NCBI RefSeq assembly: GCF_030540545.1
Contig: NZ_JAUNVZ010000006.1
Location: forward strand, 24,730-88,729
DNA from: Rothia sp. (in: high G+C Gram-positive bacteria)
GTDB taxonomy: Bacteria; Actinomycetota; Actinomycetes; Actinomycetales; Micrococcaceae
Direction: 5' to 3'
DNA: 64,000 nt
The translations under genes were made by a program, and so were the position numbers. Position 1 is the first letter of the stretch, and every line of letters starts with the position of its first letter. Below the pieces are notes generated by a model. The model was not told the DNA's origin, did not search any database, and saw only the letters and a list, made by a program, of their open reading frames with translations. Shown here one piece after another: positions 26,358 through 35,898 of the stretch.

Positions 26358-28142
26358 ATGAGCGAGCACCACGAACCGACCCTATTCGATTCCCTCGCCA
26401 AGCCCAAGCTCTCCCCGGCATACCCCGACCGCGCCCCCTGGGGTACCTCCGTGAGCCTGCGCGCCTGGCAGGCGGAGGCAATGCAAAAATACTTCGACAC
26501 CAACCCGCGCGATTTCATGGCGGTAGCAACCCCCGGTGCGGGTAAAACCACCTTCGCGCTCACCCTCGCCAAGGAACTTTTTAATCGCGGCGTGGTGCGT
26601 AAACTCACCGTGGTTGCCCCCACCGACCACCTGAAAAAGCAGTGGGCCGATGCCGCCGCTAAAGTCGGTATCCCCATCGACCCGAATTTTAAGAATGCGG
26701 ATATTACCGTCGGCCGCGGCTATAAAGGCGTGGCGCTGACCTACGCGCAGGTTGCCAATAAGCCGCAGCTGCACGCCCGCAATACCGAAGCCGATAAAAC
26801 CCTGGTGATCTTTGACGAGATTCATCACGCGGGCGACTCCCTCTCCTGGGGTGACGGTCTACGTGAGGCCTTTGATGAGGCGACCCGCCGCGTGGCGCTA
26901 ACCGGTACCCCCTTCCGCTCCGATGCCTCCCCGATTCCCTTTGTGCGCTATGAAGAGGACTCCGAGGGTATTCGCCGCTCGCGCGCGGACTACTCCTACG
27001 GCTACGGTCCGGCTCTTAAAGACCACGTGGTGCGCCCGGTTATTTTCATGGCGTACTCCGGCCAGATGCGCTGGCGTACCAGCGCCGGTGAAGAAATGGC
27101 GGCGAACCTGGGCGAGGGCTTCACCAAGGACGTCACCTCCCAGGCGTGGCGTACCGCCCTGGACCCCAATGGCGAGTGGATTCCCACTGTGCTGGCAGCA
27201 GCCGATAAGCGCCTGACTGAGGTGCGCCGCACCGTGCCCGATGCCGGCGCCCTGGTGATCGCTACCGACCATGCAGACGCCAAAGCCTATGCGCAGCAGC
27301 TGCAGAAAATCACGGGGGAGAAGCCGACCGTGGTGCTCTCGGATGACCGCGAAGCCTCCGCTAAAATTGATGAATTCCGTGAAGGAACCCAGCGCTGGAT
27401 GGTTGCCGTGCGCATGGTGTCCGAAGGCGTGGACGTGCCGCGCCTGGCGGTGGGTGTCTACGCCACCAGCACCAGCACCCCGCTCTTCTTCGCCCAGGCA
27501 ATCGGCCGTTTTGTGCGCGCCCGCAAACGCGGTGAGACCGCCTCGGTTTTCCTACCCAGCGTGCCGGCGCTCATGATGCTTGCCAATGATATGGAAATGG
27601 AACGCGACCACGCCCTGGATCGCGGCAAGAGCGAAGAGATCGATCCCATGGTTGAGGGTCTGGATGATCATCTGATTGAGGAAGCTAATCGCGAGGAGCG
27701 CGCGAGCGAGGAGCTGGCGCGCGGTAAATTTGAGGCGCTGGGCTCGCAGGCATCCTTCCATGGCGTGCTTTTTGACGGTACCGAGTTCGCCTCCGGCGGT
27801 CTGGAGGCCGGTAGTGCCGAGGAGCAGGACTTCTTGGGTATTCCCGGTCTGCTGGATGCGGAGCAGGTGGGTACCCTACTGCGCGCTCGCCAGCGCGAGC
27901 ACGCCTCGCGTCGTCCGGCAACGGCAGCTCCGGCGGTGGTGGATCACCGTCAACTCAAGGACCTACGCGCTAAGCTGGCGAAGAATGTCTCTGCCTATTC
28001 GCTCAAGAGCGGTAAGCCCCACGGTGTGGTGCATAATGAGCTGCGCAAGGTGTGCGGCGGTCCGGCGGTAGCGCAAGCATCGGCTGAGCAGTTGCAGGCC
28101 CGTCTGGATAAACTGGCGGACTGGTTTGTCGGTCGACGCTAG
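26358..28142 (+). CDS. Superfamily II DEAD/DEAH-box helicase (SSL2/RadD-like)
   Basis: A 594-residue ATP-dependent helicase or translocase. Motifs in order: Q-like LRAWQAEAMQKYF, Walker A TPGAGKTTFAL (about 57), motif II DEIHH, motif III ALTGTPFRSD, motif V region MVSEGVDVPRL and motif VI QAIGRFVRARK. The C terminus adds a coiled charged segment and a small domain that ends LDKLADWFVGRR. Related proteins act in DNA repair or DNA metabolism. The ATG follows AAGGAGAG. A terminator lies 20 bases after the stop. Confidence 0.92.
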   Translation: MSEHHEPTLFDSLAKPKLSPAYPDRAPWGTSVSLRAWQAEAMQKYFDTNPRDFMAVATPGAGKTTFALTLAKELFNRGVVRKLTVVAPTDHLKKQWADAAAKVGIPIDPNFKNADITVGRGYKGVALTYAQVANKPQLHARNTEADKTLVIFDEIHHAGDSLSWGDGLREAFDEATRRVALTGTPFRSDASPIPFVRYEEDSEGIRRSRADYSYGYGPALKDHVVRPVIFMAYSGQMRWRTSAGEEMAANLGEGFTKDVTSQAWRTALDPNGEWIPTVLAAADKRLTEVRRTVPDAGALVIATDHADAKAYAQQLQKITGEKPTVVLSDDREASAKIDEFREGTQRWMVAVRMVSEGVDVPRLAVGVYATSTSTPLFFAQAIGRFVRARKRGETASVFLPSVPALMMLANDMEMERDHALDRGKSEEIDPMVEGLDDHLIEEANREERASEELARGKFEALGSQASFHGVLFDGTEFASGGLEAGSAEEQDFLGIPGLLDAEQVGTLLRARQREHASRRPATAAPAVVDHRQLKDLRAKLAKNVSAYSLKSGKPHGVVHNELRKVCGGPAVAQASAEQLQARLDKLADWFVGRR

Positions 28143-28162
28143 GAGAGATGAGCTGATAGGGT

Positions 28163-28203
28163 AAGCGGGGTGTCCTCCGGCAGGAGGGTACACCCCGCTT
28201 TCT
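28163..28203 (+). terminator. Terminator after the helicase gene
   Basis: aagcggggtg (28163-28172) pairs with caccccgctt (28191-28200), with additional cctcc/ggagg pairing inside and a T run after it. Confidence 0.88.
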
Positions 28204-28520
28204 ATGTGCTCGTTGAGCGCTGTCTATATGCCGGATAATCTCTCTGTCATAATTCGGTCATTTGAGTATACTCGGGCGTGTCGCTCTTGAACTATACCTA
28301 TAATAAAAATATAGTATTATTTGACATGACACAGGGCGAAAAATCTAAATAAAATCAAATAATAAAAATCAATATAGAATAGCATCAAATTGAGGTTTTA
28401 TTTTACAGTTAATTTTCTATTTAAGAAATATTTTCCGTAATGCTTATTGTCTATTGATTTAAATGCTCTGTGGTGAGATGGTTAATATATACCCCTGGAC
28501 GGGTAGGATAGAGGGACACC
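28204..28520. other. AT-rich gene-free island
   Basis: From about 28290 to 28480 the sequence is very A/T-rich, in sharp contrast to its surroundings, and has no open frame with coding character. TTGACA at 28321-28326 with CTAAAT 18 bases later is a possible promoter reading toward the next gene. A/T-rich direct runs such as aataaaaatcaa recur. It may be a nucleoid-protein binding site, a long regulated promoter region or residue of foreign DNA. Confidence 0.6.
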
Positions 28521-28931
28521 ATGACAACACCGCAGATTCATTGGAACGTACAGCAGCGAGGGGATCCGGCTCCTCATTTTCTGGCGCACCCCGCGCTGGA
28601 TCTCACCCCCTTCATTCTCAAGCAGATGCTTCAGTCACCCACCTCCGAGCGCATTTGCGTGCTCCCCGGCGTATACGGCGGCAGTGCGCAGCAGAACCAC
28701 CATAATCCGCTCATGTGGGATGCACAGCTTATCCGGCTTTTTCACCCCGTGTGGGTGCGCCGCCGCTGGAGGGTTATTGCCCCCGAAAGCTTCGAGCTGC
28801 ACGACCGCGCCCCGGCAACCGGAGCCATGCCCATCCTTGCGCATAGTGCGCAGGGTGTGCAGAGTGTGCAGAGCGTGGAGAGCATGCAGGGCGTAGGTGT
28901 AGGGGAGAAGCACTCGCCCCTCGCTGCATAA
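28521..28931 (+). CDS. Hypothetical protein without recognised domain
   Basis: A 136-residue product that I cannot assign. It starts at an ATG with GAGGGAC upstream, contains a middle segment rich in Arg and Trp (HPVWVRRRWRVIAPESFEL) and ends in a low-complexity tail encoded by near-repeats of gtgcagagtgtgcag. No signal peptide or membrane span is seen. It follows the AT-rich island and is followed by a strong terminator, which supports it being a real transcription unit. Confidence 0.6.
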   Translation: MTTPQIHWNVQQRGDPAPHFLAHPALDLTPFILKQMLQSPTSERICVLPGVYGGSAQQNHHNPLMWDAQLIRLFHPVWVRRRWRVIAPESFELHDRAPATGAMPILAHSAQGVQSVQSVESMQGVGVGEKHSPLAA

Positions 28932-28936
28932 AATAT

Positions 28937-28973
28937 AGGGAACCCCGCCGTAGTCTATACGGCGGGGTTCCCT
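28937..28973. terminator. Bidirectional terminator between convergent genes
   Basis: A 16-bp perfect stem (28937-28952 with 28958-28973; core aaccccgccgta) closes a five-base loop. It sits between the forward 28521 gene and reverse pncA. Flanking A- and T-rich bases allow use on both strands. Confidence 0.88.
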
Positions 28974-29008
28974 GTATTTACACCCGAATAGAGCGAGAAA
29001 TGTAGAGC

Positions 29009-29635
29009 TTAGAGCACCTCGAGAACACTCACGCCCTCGTCCTCAAGCTCCTCAATAACATCCTCGAGCTTATCCTCGTGCACGGGTGCGGTCAGGTCAA
29101 TGAGTACGCGAGTCTCATAGCCTGCGTCCACGGCGTCCTTCGCGGTGGCGAGCACGCAATAATCGCTGGCAATGCCCACAATATCCACGTCCTGAACCTC
29201 CTGCTCATCCAGCCAATCAGCCAGGGGGGTCTGCGGGCCGCTCTCGTCCAGGCTTTCGCCGGGCTTGTGTTCACCGGTCATTACGGCATCCTCGGGGGCT
29301 AGCAGTGCCTCAAAAGCGGAGTAAGCTGCCTCGTAGCGACCCTTGCGGAAATACGCCTGAATATAATCGGTATCCAGATTTTCGTGCAATTCCGCGCCGG
29401 GAGTCTGTGCCACGCAATGCTTAGGCCAAGAATCAATATAATCCGGAGTATTCGAAAAATGCGCGCCCGGATCAATATGCCAATCCTGGCTGGCAATAAT
29501 CACATCGTATTCGTGGTGATGATCTTCTACATATTCGCTAATCAGAGAAGCCACCTCGGCACCGCGTTCGGTTGCCAGGGTGCCGCCTGCGCAGAAATCA
29601 TTCTGCACATCAACAATAATCAGGGCTTTTGCCAC
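29009..29635 (-). CDS. pncA: Nicotinamidase
   Basis: PncA hydrolyses nicotinamide to nicotinate for NAD salvage. The 208-residue isochorismatase-fold enzyme has the catalytic Asp in IVDVQNDF, the metal-binding DWH segment (SQDWHIDPGAHF) and the nucleophilic Cys in ASDYCVLATAKDA. It lies 34 bases downstream of pncB on the same strand, so both salvage enzymes are probably cotranscribed. Confidence 0.94.
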   Translation of the reverse strand: MAKALIIVDVQNDFCAGGTLATERGAEVASLISEYVEDHHHEYDVIIASQDWHIDPGAHFSNTPDYIDSWPKHCVAQTPGAELHENLDTDYIQAYFRKGRYEAAYSAFEALLAPEDAVMTGEHKPGESLDESGPQTPLADWLDEQEVQDVDIVGIASDYCVLATAKDAVDAGYETRVLIDLTAPVHEDKLEDVIEELEDEGVSVLEVL

Positions 29636-29669
29636 GATTTAAATCCTTAAAAGTCTGTATGTCTTGGGT

Positions 29670-30971
29670 TTAGATAAATTCGGTGGGGATAACCGGATCG
29701 CCCTCGGAGAGGCGACGCGCAGCCTCGGGAAGCTCCGCCAGGCTTGCGCTATGGCGAGCGGCAGCCGCACGCACTGCCTCTGCACCCACAAAGGCGTCAT
29801 CGAGCAGCTGACCGCCGCGCACATACTCAACCATCAGATCGCGAGTACCCTCAAGCTCTGCGGGGTTGTGCTCGGTGCCCAGTAGTTCGGCGGTGGCAAT
29901 ACCGAAAGAGTTCAGCTTGCGCGCCGCGCGCTTAGCGCCACCAATGGACGCCTTGCCGCTGGATGCCTTCGCCACCGGCTGCATGTCACCGGCGGAGTTC
30001 TCGCGCTCAACCACCTTGTACACCATGGCGGAGGTGGGCGCACCGCTACCGGTCACCAGCTTGGTACCCACACCGTAGGCATCTACGGGGGCCGCGGCCA
30101 AGGAAGCAATGGCGTATTCGTCCAGATCGCTGGTCACGGTGATCTTGGTGTTGGTATTGCCCAGTTCATCTAGCAGTTCGCGCACGCGACGGGCCGACTC
30201 AACCAAATCGCCCGAGTCTAGGCGCACACCGCCCAGCTCTTCGCCCGCCAGTTCAACAGCCAGGCGCACCGCATTATCCACGTTATAGGTATCCACCAGC
30301 AGGGTGGTGCGAGCACCCAGGGAGCGCAGCTGCGCTTCAAAAGCCTCACGTTCGCTATCGTGCAGCAGGGTAAAGGCGTGGGCGCTGGTGCCCAGGGTTG
30401 CCAAATCGTAGCGGCGACCTGCCTCCAGATTGGAGGTGGCGCTAAAACCCGCAATGACGGCGGCGCGTGCTGCGGAGACGGCTGCGCGTTCGTGGGCTCG
30501 GCGCGAACCCATTTCGATACAGGGTCGGGTGCCCGCGGCGGCGCTCATGCGGCTTGCTGCCGAGGCGATTGCCGAGTCGTAGTTCAGGATTGAGAGCAGG
30601 TAGGTTTCCAGGATGCAGGCTTCGGCAAAGCTGGCTTCAATCTGCAGTACGGGGGAGTGGGGGAAGAAGATTTCGCCTTCTGCGTAGCCGCGTACGGTGC
30701 CGCTGAATTCAAAGGATTCCAGGAACTTCAGGGTTTCGCTATTGACGATTTTGCGGCGGGAGAGGAAGGAGAGTTCCTCGTCGGTGAATCGGAATTCTTT
30801 GAGTCCTTCGAGGAATCGGCCGGTGCCGGCAAGCACGCCGTAGCGGCGACCTGCGGGCAGGCGGCGGGTGAAGACTTCGAAGGTACACTTACGATGTGCT
30901 GCTCCCGAGCCGAGGGCTGCCTGGAGCATGGTCAGTTCGTAGTGGTCGGTCAGAAGGGAAGTTGTTGCCAT
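29670..30971 (-). CDS. pncB: Nicotinate phosphoribosyltransferase
   Basis: PncB joins nicotinate to PRPP to form nicotinate mononucleotide, the step after PncA. The 433 residues open with TDHYELTMLQAAL, and the family motifs GVRLDSGDL and TSDLDEYAI are present, as are EMGSRRAHE and a catalytic-site His region. The ATG has no ribosome binding site but has a TAAAAT box six bases upstream, which suggests leaderless translation. Confidence 0.95.
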   Translation of the reverse strand: MATTSLLTDHYELTMLQAALGSGAAHRKCTFEVFTRRLPAGRRYGVLAGTGRFLEGLKEFRFTDEELSFLSRRKIVNSETLKFLESFEFSGTVRGYAEGEIFFPHSPVLQIEASFAEACILETYLLSILNYDSAIASAASRMSAAAGTRPCIEMGSRRAHERAAVSAARAAVIAGFSATSNLEAGRRYDLATLGTSAHAFTLLHDSEREAFEAQLRSLGARTTLLVDTYNVDNAVRLAVELAGEELGGVRLDSGDLVESARRVRELLDELGNTNTKITVTSDLDEYAIASLAAAPVDAYGVGTKLVTGSGAPTSAMVYKVVERENSAGDMQPVAKASSGKASIGGAKRAARKLNSFGIATAELLGTEHNPAELEGTRDLMVEYVRGGQLLDDAFVGAEAVRAAAARHSASLAELPEAARRLSEGDPVIPTEFI

Positions 30972-30977
30972 AGTTCT

Positions 30978-30983
30978 ATTTTA
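30978..30983 (-). promoter_or_regulatory. -10 box of pncB-pncA
   Basis: On the minus strand TAAAAT is followed by six bases and then the pncB ATG. No convincing -35 box was found. Confidence 0.5.
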
Positions 30984-31043
30984 GAGGGTGGGGGAGGTTT
31001 TCTTCGTCCCCGGTGACTGTGTAATACGTAACATAATGTTGTC

Positions 31044-31073
31044 TTGACTTTAACTAGCCCGTATTGACATAAT
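31044..31073 (+). promoter_or_regulatory. Candidate promoter for the clpS operon
   Basis: TTGACT (31044-31049) and CATAAT (31068-31073) are spaced by 18 bases. A TATAAT at 31098-31103 could serve a second start but lacks a well-placed -35. The region is divergent from pncB. Confidence 0.5.
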
Positions 31074-31192
31074 CCACCCGGTACGCGGCTCAAAGAGTAT
31101 AATCATTGATAACTCTATATTCGCGAACGCCCACCGTGGCAATCGCGCAGTCGAAGCGCTCACAGCGCCCACCACACGAAAGGGAAGCACCA

Positions 31193-31570
31193 ATGTCGCG
31201 CACGCATCGCACCGCAGCAGGTGCGCTCAAGGCAGAGCACTCCCACACATATACACACCCCGTTTCAGCACAGGACACCGATACCCTCACCCGCGAAGAA
31301 CAACAAGTAGATTTCGCCCAGATTCTCGATGCGGAAAGCCCCTGGCAGGTCATCGTCTGGAATGACCCCGTCAACCTCATGTCCTATGTCGCCTATATCT
31401 TCCGCAGCTATTTCGGCTATAGCCGAGCCCGCGCCGAAGAGCTCATGCTCGCCGTACACCACAACGGCAAAGCCATTGTCTTTACCGGCAGCAAGGACGA
31501 AGCTCAGAAGCATACCAGCGCCCTGCACGGCTACGGGCTGATGGCGACCTTTGAAAAGATGGAGGGCTAA
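31193..31570 (+). CDS. clpS: ATP-dependent Clp protease adaptor ClpS
   Basis: ClpS delivers N-degron substrates to the ClpAP or ClpCP protease. The 125-residue product has the core motifs VIVWNDPVNLMSYV and MLAVHHNGKAIV, preceded by a variable, disordered N terminus of about 45 residues. The ATG at 31193 has GAAAGGGA upstream. Two bases separate its stop from the next gene, starting a tight run through murI. Confidence 0.94.
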   Translation: MSRTHRTAAGALKAEHSHTYTHPVSAQDTDTLTREEQQVDFAQILDAESPWQVIVWNDPVNLMSYVAYIFRSYFGYSRARAEELMLAVHHNGKAIVFTGSKDEAQKHTSALHGYGLMATFEKMEG

Positions 31571-31572
31571 GC

Positions 31573-32292
31573 ATGGCTCACGCTTTTAAACGCACTCCCG
31601 ATGGCTACCGCGCCCGTTTCGAACCGGCTGAGGTTCAGCTGATTCGCGACCTTGCCGAAGATATTATTGACCTGCTGACCCCGGCACCGTCTTCCGATCC
31701 TCTGGAAGCAATGCTGGGCATTACCGAAGACACCAGCGCACCCAGCGATCCGGCTCTGGCGCGCCTGCTGCCGGTGGCAAGCTCCAGCCAAGAGGCAGCC
31801 ACCGAATACCGCCGCTATGTGGACGCCGATATTCGTGCCCACAAGATCGCCAATTTGCGCATGCTCGCCACCGATATTGAAGCCGGTCGCCACACCCTGG
31901 ATGAGACTCACGCCCGCGCCTGGGCTAATGCCCTGGGCGATATTCGCCTGGTGCTTGCCGAGCGCCTGAACCTGCGCACCGAGACCGATAATGAGCGCGT
32001 AAACCGCCTGATGTCCTCCGAGAACATTGATAACGCCGAAGAGTACCTTGCCTATGTCTACGGTTTCTTCGGCTGGTTGCAGGATACCCTCATGGAGTCC
32101 ATGCTCGAATCCCTGGATGAAGAGCAGGGTGAGGAGCCCGGCATGCGCCCCTGGATTAGCGCCGCCGAAGAAGCAGCCCAGGAGCCCGTGGGCGCGGTGG
32201 ATACCTCCGCACCCGCCACCGAGCCTGCGCCTTCTGAGAATCCCGCGCCCGGTAGCAGCACCCACGATAGCCCGGAAGGAGAAACGCGATGA
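31573..32292 (+). CDS. DUF2017 protein
   Basis: A 239-residue actinobacterial protein, mostly helical, with a conserved N-terminal segment ([18 protein letters not shown]) and an acidic, Pro-rich C-terminal tail. It regularly lies between clpS and murI in this phylum; no function is established. The end overlaps the murI start by four bases (ATGA). Confidence 0.85.
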   Translation: MAHAFKRTPDGYRARFEPAEVQLIRDLAEDIIDLLTPAPSSDPLEAMLGITEDTSAPSDPALARLLPVASSSQEAATEYRRYVDADIRAHKIANLRMLATDIEAGRHTLDETHARAWANALGDIRLVLAERLNLRTETDNERVNRLMSSENIDNAEEYLAYVYGFFGWLQDTLMESMLESLDEEQGEEPGMRPWISAAEEAAQEPVGAVDTSAPATEPAPSENPAPGSSTHDSPEGETR

Positions 32293-33251
32293 ACGCATGC
32301 ACCCCCTGGGGTAGCCCTGTGCCCGTAGCGCCCACCAATGCGGCACCCATTGGCGTTTTCGACTCCGGTGTGGGAGGGCTGACCGTGGCTCGCGCCATTA
32401 TGGATCAGCTGCCGCACGAGCGCATTATCTATGTGGGAGATACCGCCCACGGCCCCTACGGCCCGCTCAAAATTGCCGAGGTGCGCGCTAACGCCCTGCG
32501 CATTATGGACGAACTGGTCGACTCCGGCGTGAAAATGCTGGTCATCGCCTGCAATACCGCCTCCGCCGCGGTGCTGCGTGATGCCCGCGAGCGCTACACC
32601 CGCCAATACGGCATTCCCGTGGTTGAGGTGATTCAGCCCGCCGCACGCCGCGCCCTGGCGGCAACCCGCAACCGCAAAATCGGCGTGATTGCTACCGAGG
32701 CGACCGTGACCTCCCGCGCCTATGAAGATACCTTCGCCATTACTCCCGATCTGGAGGTTATTTCGGTAGCCTGCCCACGCTTTGTGGAGTTCGTGGAAAA
32801 GGGCGTAACTAGCGGCCCGGAGCTGCTGGAAACCGCCGAAGAGTACCTGCGCCCGCTCAAAGAAGCTGGCGTGGATACCGTGATTCTGGGCTGCACCCAC
32901 TACCCTCTGCTCACCGGCGTGATCTCCTATATTATGGGCGAGAATGTCACCCTGGTTTCTTCCTCCGAAGAGTCCGCGAAGGATGTTTACCGCGCCCTAT
33001 TGACCAACTCTCTGGAATCCCCGGAGATGGAAGGAACCCCCAAGCACGAGTTCCTTGCCACGGGTGAGAAGGAAACCTTTGAGCATCTGGCGCGCCGTTT
33101 CTTAGGTCCGGAGGTTGCCAATGTGCGCCATACGGCAAGTGTTGCGGAGCGTTACCCCACCGGCTCTTTGGCTATTTTGTCGCCCGAGCAGATTGAAGCC
33201 TATCGCCAGGACGGCACGACCGTCATTGACCCTCAGGTTTTTAGCTCCTAG
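32289..33251 (+). CDS. murI: Glutamate racemase
   Basis: MurI converts L- to D-glutamate for peptidoglycan. The 320-residue enzyme has both catalytic Cys motifs, [10 protein letters not shown] and GCTHYPLL, and the N-terminal [12 protein letters not shown]. The start overlaps the DUF2017 stop, indicating coupling. Compared with the ~270-residue norm it has short extensions at both ends. Confidence 0.96.
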   Translation: MNACTPWGSPVPVAPTNAAPIGVFDSGVGGLTVARAIMDQLPHERIIYVGDTAHGPYGPLKIAEVRANALRIMDELVDSGVKMLVIACNTASAAVLRDARERYTRQYGIPVVEVIQPAARRALAATRNRKIGVIATEATVTSRAYEDTFAITPDLEVISVACPRFVEFVEKGVTSGPELLETAEEYLRPLKEAGVDTVILGCTHYPLLTGVISYIMGENVTLVSSSEESAKDVYRALLTNSLESPEMEGTPKHEFLATGEKETFEHLARRFLGPEVANVRHTASVAERYPTGSLAILSPEQIEAYRQDGTTVIDPQVFSS

Positions 33252-33340
33252 ATTTTTGAGCGGCTCTGAGCGTACCGCGGTATGCGGCGCTCGCGTTGCA
33301 TCGGCCTATTAGGCACACCACACATATGTAAGGACAGTAG

Positions 33341-34219
33341 ATGAGATTGACCGTGATTGGCAGTAGCGGCTCGTTCCCGGGGCCTTCCTCCCCGGCAAGC
33401 TGCTATATGCTCTCGGCCGAGGATGAACAGGGTAAAACCTGGCGCGTGCTCATGGATATGGGCAATGGCGCGCTGGGCGTGCTGCAGCGCCATATTCAGC
33501 TGGAAGATATTGACGCGATTCTCATCTCCCATCTGCACCCGGATCACTGCATTGACCTTTCCGGTCTGCATGTGGCGGTCAAATGGGATCCTCGCGGCTG
33601 GCCCAAGGGGCGCATTCCCCTCTACGGCCCCGATCATATTAATGAGTACCTTTCGGCAACCCACGGCCTGGACCCCGAGCCGGGTATGAGCACCGAGTTT
33701 GAGTACCATAGCTGGGTTGAGCAGCAGCCGGTAAGCATTGGTCCCTTCACCATTACGCCCTATCGCGTGGTGCACCCCTCTAAGGATCCTTACGCCCTGC
33801 GCGTGGAGTGCCGCGATGCGCACGGCTACACTCTGCTGTGCTATTCGGGCGATACGGATTTGTGCGATGGCCTGGTGCATGCTGCCGCCGGTGCTGACCT
33901 TTTCCTGTGCGAGGCAGCCTACCAGGAGGGTCGCGATGATGCACTCCGCGGTATTCACTTGACCGGTTTGCGTGCAGGTCAGGCGGCGAAAGAGGCGGGC
34001 GTGCGTAATCTGCTGCTGACCCACCTGCCGGTGTGGAATGACCCGGATATTGCTGTCGCCGAGGCAAAGCAGGCATTTAGAGGCCCGGTGGGCGTTGCCG
34101 AGGTGGGGGCTACCTACCGTGTGCATCCTCGCCCGGAGCCCCATAATCCGCCGACCACCACCCTCAGTGCCATTGCGCGTGTGGATCCGCCCCTGCGCAC
34201 CATTGTGCTGGAATCCTAA
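33341..34219 (+). CDS. MBL-fold metallohydrolase (RNase Z-like)
   Basis: A 292-residue metallo-beta-lactamase-fold enzyme with the dinuclear zinc motif SHLHPDHCID, the bridging Asp region YSGDTDLCDGL and a later His in LLLTHLPVWND. Family members include tRNase Z and cyclic-nucleotide phosphodiesterases; the exact substrate is open. The murI-MBL-rph-rdgB order is conserved in actinobacteria. The start has AAGGACAG upstream. Confidence 0.9.
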   Translation: MRLTVIGSSGSFPGPSSPASCYMLSAEDEQGKTWRVLMDMGNGALGVLQRHIQLEDIDAILISHLHPDHCIDLSGLHVAVKWDPRGWPKGRIPLYGPDHINEYLSATHGLDPEPGMSTEFEYHSWVEQQPVSIGPFTITPYRVVHPSKDPYALRVECRDAHGYTLLCYSGDTDLCDGLVHAAAGADLFLCEAAYQEGRDDALRGIHLTGLRAGQAAKEAGVRNLLLTHLPVWNDPDIAVAEAKQAFRGPVGVAEVGATYRVHPRPEPHNPPTTTLSAIARVDPPLRTIVLES

Positions 34220-34262
34220 ACTTATCCCTGATATACCTGTCCCTTCACAGAAAAGATAGACC

Positions 34263-34997
34263 ATGACTGAATACACCCGAGCCGACGGCCGCGCCGTGAA
34301 CGAGCTGCGCCCCATTAGCATTACCCGCGGCTGGTCCCGCCACGCCGAAGGCTCCGCCCTGATCGAATTCGGCAATACCCGCGTGCTGTGCACCGCCTCC
34401 TTTACCGAGGGCGTGCCCCGCTGGCTCAAGGGCGAAGGCAAGGGGTGGGTGACCGCAGAATACGCCATGCTGCCGCGCGCAACCAATACCCGCAATACCC
34501 GTGAGGCGGTCAAGGGCAAGCAGGGCGGCCGCACCCACGAAATTTCCCGCCTGATTGGTCGCTCCCTGCGCGCCATTATTGACACCGAGAAGCTGGGCGA
34601 AAACACCATTGTGCTTGACTGCGATGTGCTGCAGGCTGACGGTGGCACCCGCACCGCCTCCATTACCGGCGCCTATGTTGCCCTGGCAGATGCCATTAGC
34701 TGGGCTAAGGAACACGGCATTATTGCTCCGGGTGCGCAGGTGCTCAAGGACTCTGTCTCCGCGATTTCCGTAGGCATTGTGGACGGCACCGCGGTGCTGG
34801 ACCTGCCCTATGTTGAGGATTCCCGCGCCGAAACCGATATGAATGTTGTGGTTACCGGCTCCGGTAAGTTTATTGAGGTTCAGGGTACCGCCGAGGGCGA
34901 GCCCTTTGACCGTGACGAGCTGAACCGTCTGTTGGATCTGGCTCTGGAGGGCACCTATGAGCTCTCCGAGATTCAGCGCGAATCCCTGGGTAAGTAG
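34263..34997 (+). CDS. rph: Ribonuclease PH
   Basis: RNase PH trims tRNA and other RNA 3' ends by phosphorolysis. The 244 residues match the full-length enzyme, with the conserved [20 protein letters not shown]-type stretch and [20 protein letters not shown]. The gene is 12 bases upstream of rdgB. Confidence 0.96.
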   Translation: MTEYTRADGRAVNELRPISITRGWSRHAEGSALIEFGNTRVLCTASFTEGVPRWLKGEGKGWVTAEYAMLPRATNTRNTREAVKGKQGGRTHEISRLIGRSLRAIIDTEKLGENTIVLDCDVLQADGGTRTASITGAYVALADAISWAKEHGIIAPGAQVLKDSVSAISVGIVDGTAVLDLPYVEDSRAETDMNVVVTGSGKFIEVQGTAEGEPFDRDELNRLLDLALEGTYELSEIQRESLGK

Positions 34998-35009
34998 GGG
35001 AGTAGTACC

Positions 35010-35693
35010 GTGCCGACTATTGTTATTGCTACCGGTAATCAGGGTAAGCTGCGAGAGCTGCGAGAGCTGCTGCGCGGCGCGATCCCCGGGCTGGATGTTG
35101 ATACCGAGGTGGTCAGCGCCGCCGAGGTTAACGCCCCCGATGTACCCGAAACCGGCGTGAGCTTTGCCGAGAATTCTCTGCTGAAGGCGCGCGCTGTTGC
35201 CGACGCTACCGGTCTGATTGCTATTGCCGATGACTCCGGCTTGCAGGTGGATGTGCTCGGCGGTGCACCCGGTATTTTCTCGGCGCGCTGGGCGGGCCGT
35301 CACGGCGATGATAGCGCGAATTTGAACCTGCTGCTGGCTCAGCTGAGCGATATTGCTCCCGAGCATCGTACCGCTCACTTTAGCTGCGCTGCTTCCTTGG
35401 CTTTGCCGGCTTCCCGCGGTGATTTCATCGCGGTTGAGCACGGCTATATGCCCGGTGTGCTGCGCTATGAGAGCGCCGGTGAGGGTGGTTTTGGGTACGA
35501 CCCAATCTTTGAATCGACCGAGCTGACCGAGGGTATTGACGGCCATGACCCGGCATATAACGGCGAGTACGCGCACCTGACCAATGCTGAAATCCCGGCG
35601 GAGATCAAGAACGCCATTAGCCATCGCGCTCGCGCTTTTAATGCTCTGCTGCCGCAGATTATTCGGGCGGTTGAGCTTTACCACGGCGAATAA
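35010..35693 (+). CDS. rdgB: XTP/dITP diphosphatase (HAM1/RdgB)
   Basis: This housekeeping pyrophosphatase removes non-canonical purine nucleotides (dITP, XTP) from the pool. The 227-residue product has TGNQGKLRELREL, FAENSLLKARA, the DDSGLQVDVLGGAPGI substrate-site segment and GFGYDPIF. The GTG start has GGGGAG upstream. It is somewhat longer than the ~200-residue E. coli form. Confidence 0.95.
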   Translation: MPTIVIATGNQGKLRELRELLRGAIPGLDVDTEVVSAAEVNAPDVPETGVSFAENSLLKARAVADATGLIAIADDSGLQVDVLGGAPGIFSARWAGRHGDDSANLNLLLAQLSDIAPEHRTAHFSCAASLALPASRGDFIAVEHGYMPGVLRYESAGEGGFGYDPIFESTELTEGIDGHDPAYNGEYAHLTNAEIPAEIKNAISHRARAFNALLPQIIRAVELYHGE

Positions 35694-35773
35694 CGCCCAC
35701 CCAATAGCTGCGCGGTGCCTGAGCTAAACATGTATGCTCAGCTCTTCGAAAATGCCCGCGCGCATGTGCATCC

Positions 35774-35819
35774 CTGTGCAGTCCACGCTAGGATAGAATA
35801 TCTCGGGTGGACTGCACAG
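35774..35819. promoter_or_regulatory. 13-bp inverted repeat around a -10-like box upstream of parE
   Basis: ctgtgcagtccac (35774-35786) and gtggactgcacag (35807-35819) are perfect complements separated by 20 bases. The spacer contains TAGAAT, a good -10 match, about 100 bases before the parE start. No T tract follows. It could be an operator for dimeric regulators, a supercoiling-sensitive promoter or the rdgB terminator. Confidence 0.7.
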
Positions 35820-35898
35820 CTCTGCGCGCTTATCGGGCAGGCTCCCCGATATCTGCCCACTACTTAGCACTGACCAAACCAACGCAAAGGACTTTTTC

